Origin: Massilia forsythiae
Lineage (GTDB): Bacteria > Pseudomonadota > Gammaproteobacteria > Burkholderiales > Burkholderiaceae_D
Reading direction: 5' to 3'
Assembly (NCBI RefSeq): GCF_012849555.1
Contig: NZ_CP051685.1
Coordinates: 4,154,001-4,218,000, forward strand
Length of the DNA stretch: 64,000 nucleotides
The notes under the pieces are model-generated. The model was not told where the DNA came from. It did no database searches and saw only the letters and a list, made by a program, of their open reading frames with translations. Below are positions 19,969-28,919 of the stretch, piece by piece; the stretch's first letter is position 1; each line of letters opens with the position of its first letter. The translations under genes were made by a program, and so were the position numbers.

Positions 19969-21111
19969 TCAGGCGGCGCGCCGCTTGACCTGCAGGCCGG
20001 CGTCCTTGGGTGCGTCCTGCGCCAGGCGCAGCTGCAGCATGGTCAGCACCGCCGCCTCCTCGGGTTCCAGCTCGTGCAGTTCCTGCACCAGCTTTTGCTC
20101 GGCGCGCGCGCGCAGGCCTTCGATCATGGTGCCGTCCAGGTAGGCGTCCAGCACGGCCGGGTGCACGTAGCACTTGCGGCAGACCGACGGCGTGTTGCCG
20201 AGCTTTTCCGACACCGATTCGATGGCGCGCACCACGTTCTTCTTGGCCTGCGCCTCGGAGTCGAACTTCTCGAATTCCTGCAGCGCCAGCGCGGCCAGCA
20301 CCGTGCCGGACCAGGTGCGGAAATCCTTGGCGGTATAGTCTTCGCCGGTGATGTCGCGCAGGTAGTCGTTGACGTCGCCGGAATCGACCGTGTGGCGCTC
20401 GCCATCCTCGTCCAGGTACTGGAACAGGTCCTGCCCCGGCAGGTCGCGCGTGCGCTGGATGATGCGCGCCAGGCGCTTGTCGTGCACCTTGACGTCGTGG
20501 TGCACGCCGCTCTTGCCGCGGAAGCTGAACTCGACCTCGCTGCCGTCGATCTTGACGTGGCGGTTGCGCAGCGTGGTCAGGCCATACGATTTGTTTTCGC
20601 GCGCGTACTCGTCGTTCCCGATGCGCATCATGGTCGCTTCCAGCAGGTAGACGATGGTGGCCAGCACCTTCTCGCGCGGCAGGCCGGGCAATTTCAGGGC
20701 GCGGTCGACGTCCTTGCGGATCTGCGGCAGCGCCTTGCCGAAGTTGATCATGCGCTCGTATTTCACCTCGTCGCGCGTGCTGCGCCACTTGGCGTGATAG
20801 CGGTACTGCTTGCGCCCGCGCGCGTCGCGCCCGGTGGCCTGCAGGTGGCCGTTGGCCTGCGGGCAGATCCACACCTCGGTCCAGGCCGGCGGGATCACCA
20901 GCGCCTTGATGCGCGCCAGCGTGGCCTCGTCGTCGACCGTGTTGCCCTTGGCGTCCAGGTAGCGGAACCCGTCCTTGACGGCCTTGCGGCCGATGCCGGG
21001 GCGGTCGTCGTGGACGTAGCGCAGCCCGGCCGCCTTGGCGGCGGTGGACGGGTCGGCGTTCGGGATGGCGTTGCTCTCTTTGTCTGCGGCGGATCGTTCG
21101 TCGTTCTTCAT
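19969..21111 (-). CDS. DNA topoisomerase IB
   Basis: 380-residue poxvirus-like type IB topoisomerase, which relaxes supercoils by nicking one strand through a 3'-phosphotyrosine. Seen: N-terminal GLRYVHDDRPGIGR, PPAWTEVWICPQANGHLQATGRDARGRKQYRYH, the active-site Arg/Lys region (MMRIGNDEYARENKSYGLTTLRNRHVK split by family blocks), SGVHHDVKVHDKRLARII, DFRTWSGTVLA with His/Arg-equivalents, and the nucleophile Tyr in VCRKCYVHPAVL. The length is typical of bacterial enzymes. Start 21111 has AGGTGACAGGA ahead. Such enzymes are accessory in many soil bacteria. Confidence 0.93.
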   Translation of the reverse strand: MKNDERSAADKESNAIPNADPSTAAKAAGLRYVHDDRPGIGRKAVKDGFRYLDAKGNTVDDEATLARIKALVIPPAWTEVWICPQANGHLQATGRDARGRKQYRYHAKWRSTRDEVKYERMINFGKALPQIRKDVDRALKLPGLPREKVLATIVYLLEATMMRIGNDEYARENKSYGLTTLRNRHVKIDGSEVEFSFRGKSGVHHDVKVHDKRLARIIQRTRDLPGQDLFQYLDEDGERHTVDSGDVNDYLRDITGEDYTAKDFRTWSGTVLAALALQEFEKFDSEAQAKKNVVRAIESVSEKLGNTPSVCRKCYVHPAVLDAYLDGTMIEGLRARAEQKLVQELHELEPEEAAVLTMLQLRLAQDAPKDAGLQVKRRAA

Positions 21112-21258
21112 TCCTGTCACCTCGGTAAGGCAGGGCCTGCCGAAGGACAGTCTATGCATTTGCGCCGGGCGCACCGTACGGGAACTAACTTTGCGGACAC
21201 GGCATGCGGATGGCCGTTCCCGCTTGCAGGCATAATCGCGGCAAGCCCAGGAGGAACC

Positions 21259-22242
21259 ATGCCGCACCGTATCCCGAACCGTCGCCCCTTTTCGCCAGGC
21301 CTGTACACCGCGGCGCTGCTGCTGGCCTGCACCGGCAGCTTGGCCACGGCCTGCGAGGCGCCGCCGCCGGCGGTGCGCGACATCGACGCCAACGGCTACT
21401 ACAGCGACAGCCATCATTCGATCGTCGACCCGGCGCTGAAGGCGCGCAACGAGGCCGCCGTCAAGCCGGTCACCGATTACCTGAACGCGGTGGCGCACGC
21501 GGCCGACGCCTGGTCGCGCGGCCAGGACCCGGCGCAGGCGCGCTGCGCGCTCGACTGGCTGGCGAGTTGGGCCGGCCAGGATGCGCTGCTGGGCAGGATG
21601 ACGACCGAGCAGTCGTACTACACGCGCAAGTGGACACTGGCGGGCCTGGCGCTGAGCTACGCGCGCGTACAGCCGGCGGCGGCGCAGGAACAGCGCCGCC
21701 GCATCGAGCGCTGGCTGCTGGCGCTGGCCGACGCCACCATGCGCCATGCGGACGCGCACAAGGGCATCCGCAACAACCATTATTACTGGGAAGGCCTGGC
21801 GGTGGCCGCCACCGGCGCGGTGACCGGCGACGCGCACAGCCTGGCCTGGGGCCGGCGCGTGTTCGATGACGCGATGGGGCAGGTCCAGCCGGACGGCACG
21901 CTGCCCTACGAGCTGGCGCGGGGCGGGCGGGCGCTGGCCTACCACCTGTTCGCGGCGGCGCCGCTGGTGATGCTGGCTTCGATCCTCGACGTGCAGGCGG
22001 CGCCGCTGGACCGGTTGGTGGCCTTGTCGGTGGCCGCCGCCGCCGATCCTTCGATCATGGAAAAGCTGGCAGGCGTGCGCCAGGAGCGCCAGGATGGGGT
22101 GCCGGGGTGGATCGCCATCTGGCAGCGCCATGGCGGGCGCCTGGCCGCGCCGCTCGTGCCGCCGGCGCGCAACTTCGATGCGCGCATGGGCGGGGACCGG
22201 AATCGCGCCAATCCGCTCGAACATGTGCATGCGCTTCCCTGA
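21259..22242 (+). CDS. Alginate lyase family (PL5-like) exported protein
   Basis: 327 residues with a signal peptide (LYTAALLLACTGSLATAC; the Cys may mark a lipobox-like or plain cleavage site). The fold and motifs match AlgL-type polymannuronate lyases: YYSDSHHSIVDPALKARNEAAVKPV, TEQSYYTRKWTLAGLALSYARV, then the catalytic block NNHYYWEGLAVAATG (N173, H174; AlgL has NNHSYW), and PDGTLPYELARGGRALAYH with the Tyr/Arg region. It would cut beta-1,4 bonds of mannuronan-like polymers by elimination in the periplasm or outside. No alginate biosynthesis genes are nearby, so a degradative role is more likely. AGGAGG precedes the ATG. Confidence 0.85.
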   Translation: MPHRIPNRRPFSPGLYTAALLLACTGSLATACEAPPPAVRDIDANGYYSDSHHSIVDPALKARNEAAVKPVTDYLNAVAHAADAWSRGQDPAQARCALDWLASWAGQDALLGRMTTEQSYYTRKWTLAGLALSYARVQPAAAQEQRRRIERWLLALADATMRHADAHKGIRNNHYYWEGLAVAATGAVTGDAHSLAWGRRVFDDAMGQVQPDGTLPYELARGGRALAYHLFAAAPLVMLASILDVQAAPLDRLVALSVAAAADPSIMEKLAGVRQERQDGVPGWIAIWQRHGGRLAAPLVPPARNFDARMGGDRNRANPLEHVHALP

Positions 22243-22401
22243 CGCGGCTACCGGCGTTCTTCCCATAGGCCGAAGTCGTGCATCGGGCGCATGGTGTCGT
22301 TGAGTCGAAGCGTCTGGTTCGCGCCGCATGCGCCGGGCGCTGAGACAAGAATGGCTTAATGGCCTCGCAGCGTATCGACGAGGCTGTACCGATATGGAGA
22401 G

Positions 22402-22848
22402 TTACGCAGACTCATCCATTTCTCGATTTGCCTTGCTCACGTTCTTGCCAATACCGGTCTTTCGGCTCATCCACCAATACGACAGTCCGCCTGCGAATCC
22501 AGATCCACAATAATTCAAGGAATCATAAAGACCAGATTCCATCCAATTGTCTGATATGAACGGTTTGGAAACCTCGATCCAGAAGGGTATGGCACAGATG
22601 CATCCGGCCATTCCGAATTGCCACCAGCGTGCCAGACGGAGCTTCCAAAAAATGAGCGTCAGCGGCAAACCGAAGACGATTGCCGTACCTATCGCGACGG
22701 GGAAACCGAAAAGCCAGAATATCGGCAACGCACACCAGATTTTCGTGCCGTTTACAAGCCCAACGCCACAGGTCGAGCAGGTCGCAGCTGTTACGCCGAT
22801 GACGGCTGCGGAAACGAGCGTTGGGACCGGCTTGGGAGTTAAATGCAT
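22402..22848 (-). CDS. Small inner-membrane protein of unknown function
   Basis: 148 residues with four likely membrane helices: residues about 10-32, 37-62 (IFWLFGFPVAIGTAIVFGLPLTLIF in two pieces), 72-90 and 108-124 (GSGFAGGLSYWWM). A charged tail follows, KTGIGKNVSKANREMDESA. No family was recognised. Codon use and G+C are clearly lower than in neighbouring genes, which suggests acquisition from elsewhere or relaxed selection. The start codon is in a weak context (AAGAG ahead). Confidence 0.5.
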   Translation of the reverse strand: MHLTPKPVPTLVSAAVIGVTAATCSTCGVGLVNGTKIWCALPIFWLFGFPVAIGTAIVFGLPLTLIFWKLRLARWWQFGMAGCICAIPFWIEVSKPFISDNWMESGLYDSLNYCGSGFAGGLSYWWMSRKTGIGKNVSKANREMDESA

Positions 22849-23015
22849 CGGCTCTTGATCAATACTGTTACTTGGTCATGGCGCACAACCTCGCCACCAG
22901 TTCGTCAGCCATATGGAGCGCGTCGCGGCCTTATGGCATAGCGGCGAAACGCTCCCCATCAATGACTTATCCGGCCTGTTCAGCGAGTCGTGACATGAAC
23001 GAAGGAAACGTGCGG

Positions 23016-24368
23016 CTATTTCGTTTTGCTGTTCGCGTACACCCACGTATATTCAGCGCCAAACAGGAAGATCTGCGCCGAGTAATAGAACCACGCGATG
23101 AGAATCACGAAAGAACCGGCCGCGCCGAAGCCCGAGGCCACGCTCGATTTCGCGAGGTACAGCGCGATCAGGGATTTGCCCACGTTGAAGAGCAAGGCCG
23201 TGACTGCGGCACCCATCCAGACATCGTGCCAGGAGATCTTCGCGGTCGGCATGAGCTTGTAGATCATCGCAAACAGCACCGTGAAGATGGCCAGCGATGC
23301 GATGAAATTCAATGCGCTTGCCAGCACGCTTTCGGCTGCGCTTCCGCCGCCCAGCCAATCGCCCGCGGCGGCGAGCCCGGCGCTGACGACGAGCGAAAGC
23401 ATCAGCATGAACGCCAGTCCGAGAACCAGGCCGAAGGACAATACGCGGCTGCGCAACCACCCCCAGATGCCGGACGGTTTCGCTTTCGCCGGCACTTCCC
23501 AGATGCGGTCCAGGTCGGTTTGCAGCTCGGCGAAGATCGCCGTTGCGCCCATCAGCAAGAGAACCCCGCCGACGATGCTGGCGACGATGCCGGTGGACGG
23601 TTCATGCGCGGCTTGCAGCAAGCCCTGCACGGCGCTCGCGCCTTCCTCGCCCATGATGCCTTGCAGCTGCGCGATGATCGCGCCTTGTGCGGCGTCCTGT
23701 CCAAAGACCATGCCGGTGATCGCGATGATGAGGACCAGCAGCGGCGCCAGGGAAAACAGCGTGTAATACGACAGCGCCGCCCCCATGCTCGGCGCGTAAT
23801 CGTCCATCCAGGCGTTGGCCGCCGCCAGGAAGATCTGCCACTGCCTGCCGATGAAGCTCGATGCGCTGTGTTCGAACTTCGGGCGCGCGGGCGTGGCCGG
23901 TTCCGCATCCTTTACCTCGGATGCGCGCTCGGCCATGCGCGGCGGCACATAGCCCGTGTCTTTCCGGACCGGGGCGGATGCGTCGACGCTGGCATCGTTG
24001 ATGGCCGAGACGACGGACGCTGCCACGGAGACGAGAAAGCTGCCCACCTTCAGCATATTGCCGGCATCGCGGGTGCGTTCCGGCGCTTTCTTGTGTTCCG
24101 GCGCTTTCTTGTGTTCCGGCGCTTTCTTGCGTACGGGGGCTTTCTTGCCGAGCACAGGGGCCTTCTTGCCGAACACTGGGGTTTTCTTGCGCCTGACGTA
24201 AGCATAGCTGGCTGCCGCGACGCCCAGTACGGCGGCGCCACGCACATACGGAGAGGAAAGGACGTCGGCAGCCTTCGATTTCAAGGTGTCGAATTGCTCT
24301 TTCATTCCCGGTTCGGCGGCAACTGCGCCGGTCTGGACGTCACGCATGTCGTGAGCGTTGTTGGTCAT
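23016..24368 (-). CDS. YihY/BrkB-type membrane protein with Lys-Pro-rich N-terminal tail
   Basis: 450 residues. From about residue 150 it is a standard YihY/BrkB protein: FIGRQWQIFLAAANAWMDDYAPSMGAALSYYTLFSLAPLLVLII, LGGGSAAESVL, and the closing GAAGSFVILIAWFYYSAQIFLFGAEYTWVYA, about six helices. This family is of uncertain function and is often mislabelled 'ribonuclease BN'. Unusually, about 145 residues precede it: one possible helix (42-58), then KKxP repeats (61-97: KKTPVFG, KKAPVLG, KKAPVR, KKAPEH twice, KKAPER). GAGGA precedes ATG 24368. No co-directional neighbour is close. Confidence 0.88.
   Translation of the reverse strand: MTNNAHDMRDVQTGAVAAEPGMKEQFDTLKSKAADVLSSPYVRGAAVLGVAAASYAYVRRKKTPVFGKKAPVLGKKAPVRKKAPEHKKAPEHKKAPERTRDAGNMLKVGSFLVSVAASVVSAINDASVDASAPVRKDTGYVPPRMAERASEVKDAEPATPARPKFEHSASSFIGRQWQIFLAAANAWMDDYAPSMGAALSYYTLFSLAPLLVLIIAITGMVFGQDAAQGAIIAQLQGIMGEEGASAVQGLLQAAHEPSTGIVASIVGGVLLLMGATAIFAELQTDLDRIWEVPAKAKPSGIWGWLRSRVLSFGLVLGLAFMLMLSLVVSAGLAAAGDWLGGGSAAESVLASALNFIASLAIFTVLFAMIYKLMPTAKISWHDVWMGAAVTALLFNVGKSLIALYLAKSSVASGFGAAGSFVILIAWFYYSAQIFLFGAEYTWVYANSKTK
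24078..24131. repeat. Three 18-bp tandem repeats encoding KKAPEH
   Basis: TTCCGGCGCTTTCTTGTG is present at 24078-24095 and 24096-24113, with a third copy at 24114-24131 changed in its last bases. More diverged GC-TTTCTTG units continue to about 24190. On the coding (minus) strand they give the Lys-Lys-Ala-Pro repeats of the YihY tail. Confidence 0.9.
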
Positions 24369-24708
24369 ATTGTCCTCATCTGGTTGGCATTCGTGCCGGA
24401 CGGCCTTGGCGGGACGGCCGAATGGTTCGATTCTTCGATTTCTTCGTTGACTTGAGTGCGACGAAGGCCGCTGCCGGCCGCATGCAGTCGTTCGGCCCAG
24501 CATAACAGATTGGCAAGCTCGATACCCTGCTCGCGTGGTGTGGCCGGCCACAGCCGGCTCATTGGCGGTTTCTACCCGCATCGGTCCTTGTCATGGCGGC
24601 GTCATCCACGCCGGTTACATTGGCGCAGTCTTGCCGCCATAGCGCCATGACAACGACATGCAACCACTTGTGTTGCATGCGAAACCAGTCAACGTCCCGG
24701 ATAAGCCC
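24369..24708. other. Divergent intergenic region between yihY-like and phospholipase genes
   Basis: 340 bases without a convincing gene. It must hold promoters for both flanking genes. The only structure seen is the perfect inverted repeat at 24657-24679. No strong -10/-35 pair was found. Confidence 0.5.
24657..24679. promoter_or_regulatory. Perfect 8-bp inverted repeat upstream of phospholipase C
   Basis: CATGCAAC (24657-24664), seven bases, then GTTGCATG (24672-24679), ending 29 bases before ATG 24709. The geometry (8-7-8) fits an operator for a dimeric regulator. No matching regulator gene is adjacent. Confidence 0.4.
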
Positions 24709-26952
24709 ATGACTTCACGCCGCCATTTTCTCCGCAACAGCGCCCGCGCGGGCATCGCCGCCGCCACCTACGCCGGCTTTCCCGCCTCGATTCAGCGCGC
24801 GCTCGCGATCCCGGCCAACAACGCGACCGGCACCATCCGCGACGTCGAGCACGTGGTGATCCTGATGCAGGAAAACCGCGCGTTCGACCATTATTTCGGC
24901 ACGCTGCCCGGCGTGCGCGGCTTCGGCGACCGCTTTACCATCCCGCTGCCGGAAGGGCGCAGCGTGTGGCAGCAGCGCCTGGCCAACGGCAGCGTGGTGA
25001 CGCCGTTCCACCTGGACGGCAGCGTCGGCAACGCCCAGCGCGCCAACGGCACGCCGCACGACTGGAACGACAGCCAGCAGGCCTGGGACAACGGCCGCAT
25101 GGACCAGTGGCCGCGCTACAAGAACCCGATCTCGATGGGCTACTTCAACGAGAACGAGATCCCGTTCCAGTTCGCGCTGGCCAACGCCTTCACGCTGTGC
25201 GACGCCTACCACTGCGCGATGCATACCGGGACCGACGCCAACCGTTCGTTCTTCCTGACCGGCACCAACGGCGCGGTGCCGACCGACACGGCCTTCGTCA
25301 CCAACGAGTGGGACGCCATCGACGGCACCGCCGCCGGCGTTAATACCGGCTACACCTGGACCACCTACGCCGAGCGCCTGGAGGCGGCCGGCGTGCGCTG
25401 GATGAGTTACCAGAACATGCCGGACGAGTGGGGCGACAACATGCTGGGCGCGTTCCGCCAGTTCCGGCGCGCCAACATCGCCTCGGGCTACCCGGTGTCC
25501 AGCGGCGGTGCGCCGGGCAAGCCCTACACCAATACCGGCCAGGCCGTGCCCTACCACGCCTACGACGCGGCTACCGACAACCCGAACAATCCGCTCTACA
25601 AGGGCATCGCCAACACGCTGCCGGGCACCCAGCCCGAGCAATACCTGGACGCGTTCAAGCGCGACATCCGCGAGGGCAGGCTGGCGCAGGTGTCGTGGGT
25701 CAACGCGCCGTCGATCTATTGCGAGCACCCCGGGCCGTCCAGCCCGGTGCAGGGCGCCTGGTTCATCCAGGAGGTGCTGGACGCGCTGACGGCCGACCCC
25801 GCGGTCTGGAGCAAGACCGTCCTGATCGTCACCTACGACGAGAACGACGGCTACTTCGACCACGTGCCGTCGCCGTCGGCGCCGTCGCCGGACGGCAAGG
25901 GCGGCTATGCCGGCAAGACCACGATGGCGCCGGCCGACCTGGCGCCCGAGTACTACACCCATGGCCGGCCGTTGGGCAGCACCAGGCAGCCGGCGGCCGA
26001 CGGCCGCGTGTACGGACCCGGTCCGCGCGTGCCGCTGTTCGTGATCTCGCCCTGGAGCCGCGGCGGCTGGGTCGACTCGCAGGTGTTCGACCACACGTCC
26101 GTGCTGCGCTTCCTGGAGGCGCGCTTCGGCGTGCGCGAGCCGAACATCGGCGCCTTCCGCCGCGCCGTGTGCGGCGACCTGACCAGCGCCTTCAACTTCG
26201 CCACGCCCAACGCCGAAGCCTTGCCGGTGCTGCAGGGCCGCAAGGACCGCGGCCAGGCCGACGCCCTGCGCGCCGCGCAGCAACGGCTGGCGCAGATCGC
26301 GCCGCCGGCGGCGCCGCAGCTGCCGCTGCAGGCTGCCGGCACGCGGCCGTCGCGCGCGCTGCCGTACGAACTGGCCACCACCTGCGAGGTGCTGCCCGGC
26401 GCCACCATGGCCGCCGTGCAGGTGGCGCTCACCTTCGCCAATACCGGGCGCCAGGCCGCCGTGTTCCACGTGTACGACCGCAACAACCTGGCGGCGCTGC
26501 CGCGCCGCTACGCCGTCGAAGCCGGCAAGTCGCTGGCGGATGCCTGGACGCCCGCGGTCGGGGGCGGCTACGATTTGTGGGTGCTGGGACCGAACGGCTA
26601 CCACCGCCACTTCACCGGCAGCGCGCTGCGCGCCGTCGCCGCGGGCCAGCCGCGTCCGGACGTACAGGTGCGCTGCGACGCCGCAACCGGCGAACTGGTG
26701 CTGCGCCTGGTGAACGGCGGGACGGCGCCGTGCACCTTCAACCTGGGCGCCAACGCCTATGCGCCGCTGCGGCAGATGCACACGGTCGCGGCGCGCAGCG
26801 AACTGGCGCTGCGCATACCGGTCGCCGCCAACGGCTACTGGTACGACGTCAGCGCCACCGTGTCGAGCCAGCCCGACTGGGTGCGCCGCTTCGCCGGCCG
26901 CGTCGAGACCGGCCGCCACACGGTCAGCGACCCGGCGCTGGGCCGAGGCTGA
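24709..26952 (+). CDS. plcN: Tat-exported phosphocholine-specific phospholipase C
   Basis: 747 residues. The N-terminus MTSRRHFLRNSARAGIAAATYAG is a twin-arginine signal (given here as SRRHFL plus a hydrophobic stretch). The catalytic part follows the PLC/acid phosphatase family: VEHVVILMQENRAFDHYFGT, HCAMHTGTDANRSFFLTGTN, VSWVNAPSIYCEHPGPSSP, TVLIVTYDENDGYFDHVPSP, and GPRVPLFVISPWSRGGWVDSQVFDHTSVLRFLE. Two beta-sandwich DUF756 domains end the protein (about 540-740). It hydrolyses phosphatidylcholine or sphingomyelin to diacylglycerol or ceramide. The start is chosen for the Tat motif; ATG 24658 would add 17 residues lying over the inverted repeat. Symbol given by similarity to the non-haemolytic type. 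Confidence 0.88.
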   Translation: MTSRRHFLRNSARAGIAAATYAGFPASIQRALAIPANNATGTIRDVEHVVILMQENRAFDHYFGTLPGVRGFGDRFTIPLPEGRSVWQQRLANGSVVTPFHLDGSVGNAQRANGTPHDWNDSQQAWDNGRMDQWPRYKNPISMGYFNENEIPFQFALANAFTLCDAYHCAMHTGTDANRSFFLTGTNGAVPTDTAFVTNEWDAIDGTAAGVNTGYTWTTYAERLEAAGVRWMSYQNMPDEWGDNMLGAFRQFRRANIASGYPVSSGGAPGKPYTNTGQAVPYHAYDAATDNPNNPLYKGIANTLPGTQPEQYLDAFKRDIREGRLAQVSWVNAPSIYCEHPGPSSPVQGAWFIQEVLDALTADPAVWSKTVLIVTYDENDGYFDHVPSPSAPSPDGKGGYAGKTTMAPADLAPEYYTHGRPLGSTRQPAADGRVYGPGPRVPLFVISPWSRGGWVDSQVFDHTSVLRFLEARFGVREPNIGAFRRAVCGDLTSAFNFATPNAEALPVLQGRKDRGQADALRAAQQRLAQIAPPAAPQLPLQAAGTRPSRALPYELATTCEVLPGATMAAVQVALTFANTGRQAAVFHVYDRNNLAALPRRYAVEAGKSLADAWTPAVGGGYDLWVLGPNGYHRHFTGSALRAVAAGQPRPDVQVRCDAATGELVLRLVNGGTAPCTFNLGANAYAPLRQMHTVAARSELALRIPVAANGYWYDVSATVSSQPDWVRRFAGRVETGRHTVSDPALGRG

Positions 26953-26960
26953 CCGGGCGC

Positions 26961-26985
26961 GGCAGCCGGCATGCCGCCGGCTGCC
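26961..26985. other. Strong hairpin between phospholipase and PEP-CTERM genes
   Basis: GGCAGCCGGC pairs perfectly with 26976-26985 around a 5-base loop, 8 bases behind the phospholipase stop. No T-run follows, so it may be a processing or stability element rather than an intrinsic terminator. Confidence 0.45.
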
Positions 26986-27016
26986 GCCAATCGAACCAAT
27001 ATCGAACAGGAATTCC

Positions 27017-27625
27017 ATGCATCCTTTTACTGGCAACTTCGTCCGCAATGCCGTCCGCAACGTCGTCGCGGGCGCCGTCATCGCACTGGCCGCGCCCCTG
27101 GCCTCGGCCACCGTGCTGGGCTTCGACGACATCGTCGGCCCGGACGGTTTCGCCGCGGTGCCGGGCAACTACGGTGGACTCGACTGGTCGGACGCCGGCC
27201 TGTCCGTCTTCACCGGCGAGCAGGCGCCGTTCAGCGCCCATTCCGGCCAGGGCCGCGTCACTACCGACTGGATCGACGGCGGCCCGGCCGCCAGCACCAT
27301 CCGCTTCCTGGCGCCCACGGTGTTTGGCGGCGCCTGGTTCGCCGGCTATGGCGACAGCAGCGTGCGTTTCGACCTCTACCTGGCCGGGCAACTGGTCGCC
27401 AGCTCGGCCGCGCTGCCCTTGTCGGAGACGCCGGTTTTCCTGGCCGCCGGCTGGAACGGCGCCATCGATACGGTCGTCGTGGCGAGCGGCGCCCAGGCGT
27501 CGTACGTGATGGACGACCTGAGTTTCGAGAGCGTGGTGGAGGTGCCGGAACCGGGCTCGCTCGCGCTGGTGCTGGCCGGAATGGGACTCGCCGGTGCCGT
27601 GCGGCGGCGCCGCTCGAAACACTGA
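27017..27625 (+). CDS. PEP-CTERM sorting domain protein
   Basis: 202 residues: signal peptide (VVAGAVIALAAPLASA), a beta-rich middle starting VLGFDDIVGPDGF, and a classic C-terminal PEP-CTERM signal VPEPGSLALVLAGMGLAGAVRRRRSKH (motif, helix, basic end). Such proteins are exported, recognised by exosortase (EpsH/XrtA) and usually tied to exopolysaccharide or surface structures. No exosortase is in the window. AGGAA precedes the ATG. It follows the phospholipase on the same strand after a hairpin. Confidence 0.9.
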   Translation: MHPFTGNFVRNAVRNVVAGAVIALAAPLASATVLGFDDIVGPDGFAAVPGNYGGLDWSDAGLSVFTGEQAPFSAHSGQGRVTTDWIDGGPAASTIRFLAPTVFGGAWFAGYGDSSVRFDLYLAGQLVASSAALPLSETPVFLAAGWNGAIDTVVVASGAQASYVMDDLSFESVVEVPEPGSLALVLAGMGLAGAVRRRRSKH

Positions 27626-27646
27626 GCCGCGTGGCGGCCGACGGCA

Positions 27647-28870
27647 CTAGCGCCCGGCGCGCGCCGCCTTCAAGCGCAGCACGGCTTCCAGGAAATAGTA
27701 ATCCGCATAGTTGAGCGGCACGTCGATTTCCGTTCCGCCCGGCTTGTGGCCGGTCGCATGCTTGAGCAGGAAACCGCCGTTTTCCCCCGGCGCGGCCAGG
27801 TAGGCGCGCGAGGACAGGCTGCGGATGGTCTGCTCGGCGGCATCGCGGTAGCGCGCCGCCGCCGCGCGCTCGACGAACCCGGCCAGTTCCAGCAGCGCGG
27901 AAGCGGCGATGGCCGCGGCCGCCGCATCGCGCGGCGCGTCCGGGATGGCCGGGTCGTCGAAGTCCCAGTACGGCACCTTGTCGGCCGGCAGGCGCGGATG
28001 GCCGAGCCAGAAGGCGGCGCTGCGCTGCGCCTGCGCCAGGTAGGCCGGGTCGCGCGTCTCGCGGTACATCATGGTGTAGCCGTACAGGCCCCAGGCCTGG
28101 CCGCGCGCCCAGGCCGAGCCGTCGGCATGGCCTTGCACCGTGACGCGCGCGCGCACCGCGCCGGTGTGCGGGTCGTAGTCGACCAGATGGACGCTGGAGC
28201 CGTCGGGGCGGAAGTGGTGCTTCAGCGTGGTGCCGGCGTGGGCGACGGCGACCTCGCGGTAGCGCGGCTCGCCGGCGGCGCGCGCGGCCCACATCAACAG
28301 CTCCAGGTTCATCATGTTGTCGATGATGACCGGGTAGGCCCAGGCGCTGCCGGGTTCGACGTCCCAGGACTGGATCGCGCCCACTGTCGGATCGAAGCGC
28401 GTCACCAGCGTGGTGGCGCCGGCCAGCAGCGCGTCGCGGTAGCGCATGCGTTCGGCCGGGTCGGTGCTCAAGCGCCAGCCGTTGCCGTAGCCGGCCCCCA
28501 GCATGAAGCCGACGTCGTGCTGGCGCTTGTCGAATTTCGCCGGCGCGGTGCGCTCGGTGTAGCGCCGCGCGGCGCTGCGCCAGATCTCGTCGCCGGTGGC
28601 CTCGTACAGGTACCACAGCGAACCGGGAAAGAAGCCGGCGGTCCAGTCGCCCGCATCGACCGTCCTGATTTCACCGCGCTCGACGGTGCGCGGAAAGCCG
28701 GGCTTGTCCGCGACGGCGGACAGCAGGACGCGGTATTGCGCGGCCGCCGTGCGGATGTCGCGCTCGACCAGCGCAGCGACCGGCTCGGCGGCCTGCGCCG
28801 CGCCGCAGCCGGCGCCGATGCCGATGCAGCCCATCAGCAGAATGCGATAAACGGTTTTCATCGGGCGCAT
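27647..28870 (-). CDS. Glycoside hydrolase family 88 (unsaturated glucuronyl hydrolase-like)
   Basis: About 407 residues from ATG 28870 (ATG 28861 is an alternative, giving MKTVYRILLMG); signal peptide ending near AAQAAEP. The (alpha/alpha)6 barrel motifs of GH88 are clear: DWTAGFFPGSLWYLYEATGD, HDVGFMLGAGYGNGW, IQSWDVEPGSAWAYPVIIDNMMNLELLMWAA with the conserved Asp, and GHADGSAWARGQAWGLYGYTMMYRET. These enzymes remove 4,5-unsaturated uronic acids left by polysaccharide lyases, which would pair with the alginate-lyase-like protein at 21259; that link is inferred, as the genes are not in one operon. No good ribosome-binding site is seen. Confidence 0.88.
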   Translation of the reverse strand: MRPMKTVYRILLMGCIGIGAGCGAAQAAEPVAALVERDIRTAAAQYRVLLSAVADKPGFPRTVERGEIRTVDAGDWTAGFFPGSLWYLYEATGDEIWRSAARRYTERTAPAKFDKRQHDVGFMLGAGYGNGWRLSTDPAERMRYRDALLAGATTLVTRFDPTVGAIQSWDVEPGSAWAYPVIIDNMMNLELLMWAARAAGEPRYREVAVAHAGTTLKHHFRPDGSSVHLVDYDPHTGAVRARVTVQGHADGSAWARGQAWGLYGYTMMYRETRDPAYLAQAQRSAAFWLGHPRLPADKVPYWDFDDPAIPDAPRDAAAAAIAASALLELAGFVERAAAARYRDAAEQTIRSLSSRAYLAAPGENGGFLLKHATGHKPGGTEIDVPLNYADYYFLEAVLRLKAARAGR

Positions 28871-28919
28871 GGCAATCCGGGAGAGATGAACGGCATCGTG
28901 CCGGCCGGGACCGGGGCGG

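Noticed and set aside
23016..24368. Ribonuclease BN
   Set aside because: An old mislabel for YihY/BrkB membrane proteins; no nuclease motif is present.
26961..26985. Intrinsic terminator behind phospholipase C
   Set aside because: Perfect stem but no following T-run; listed only as a hairpin.
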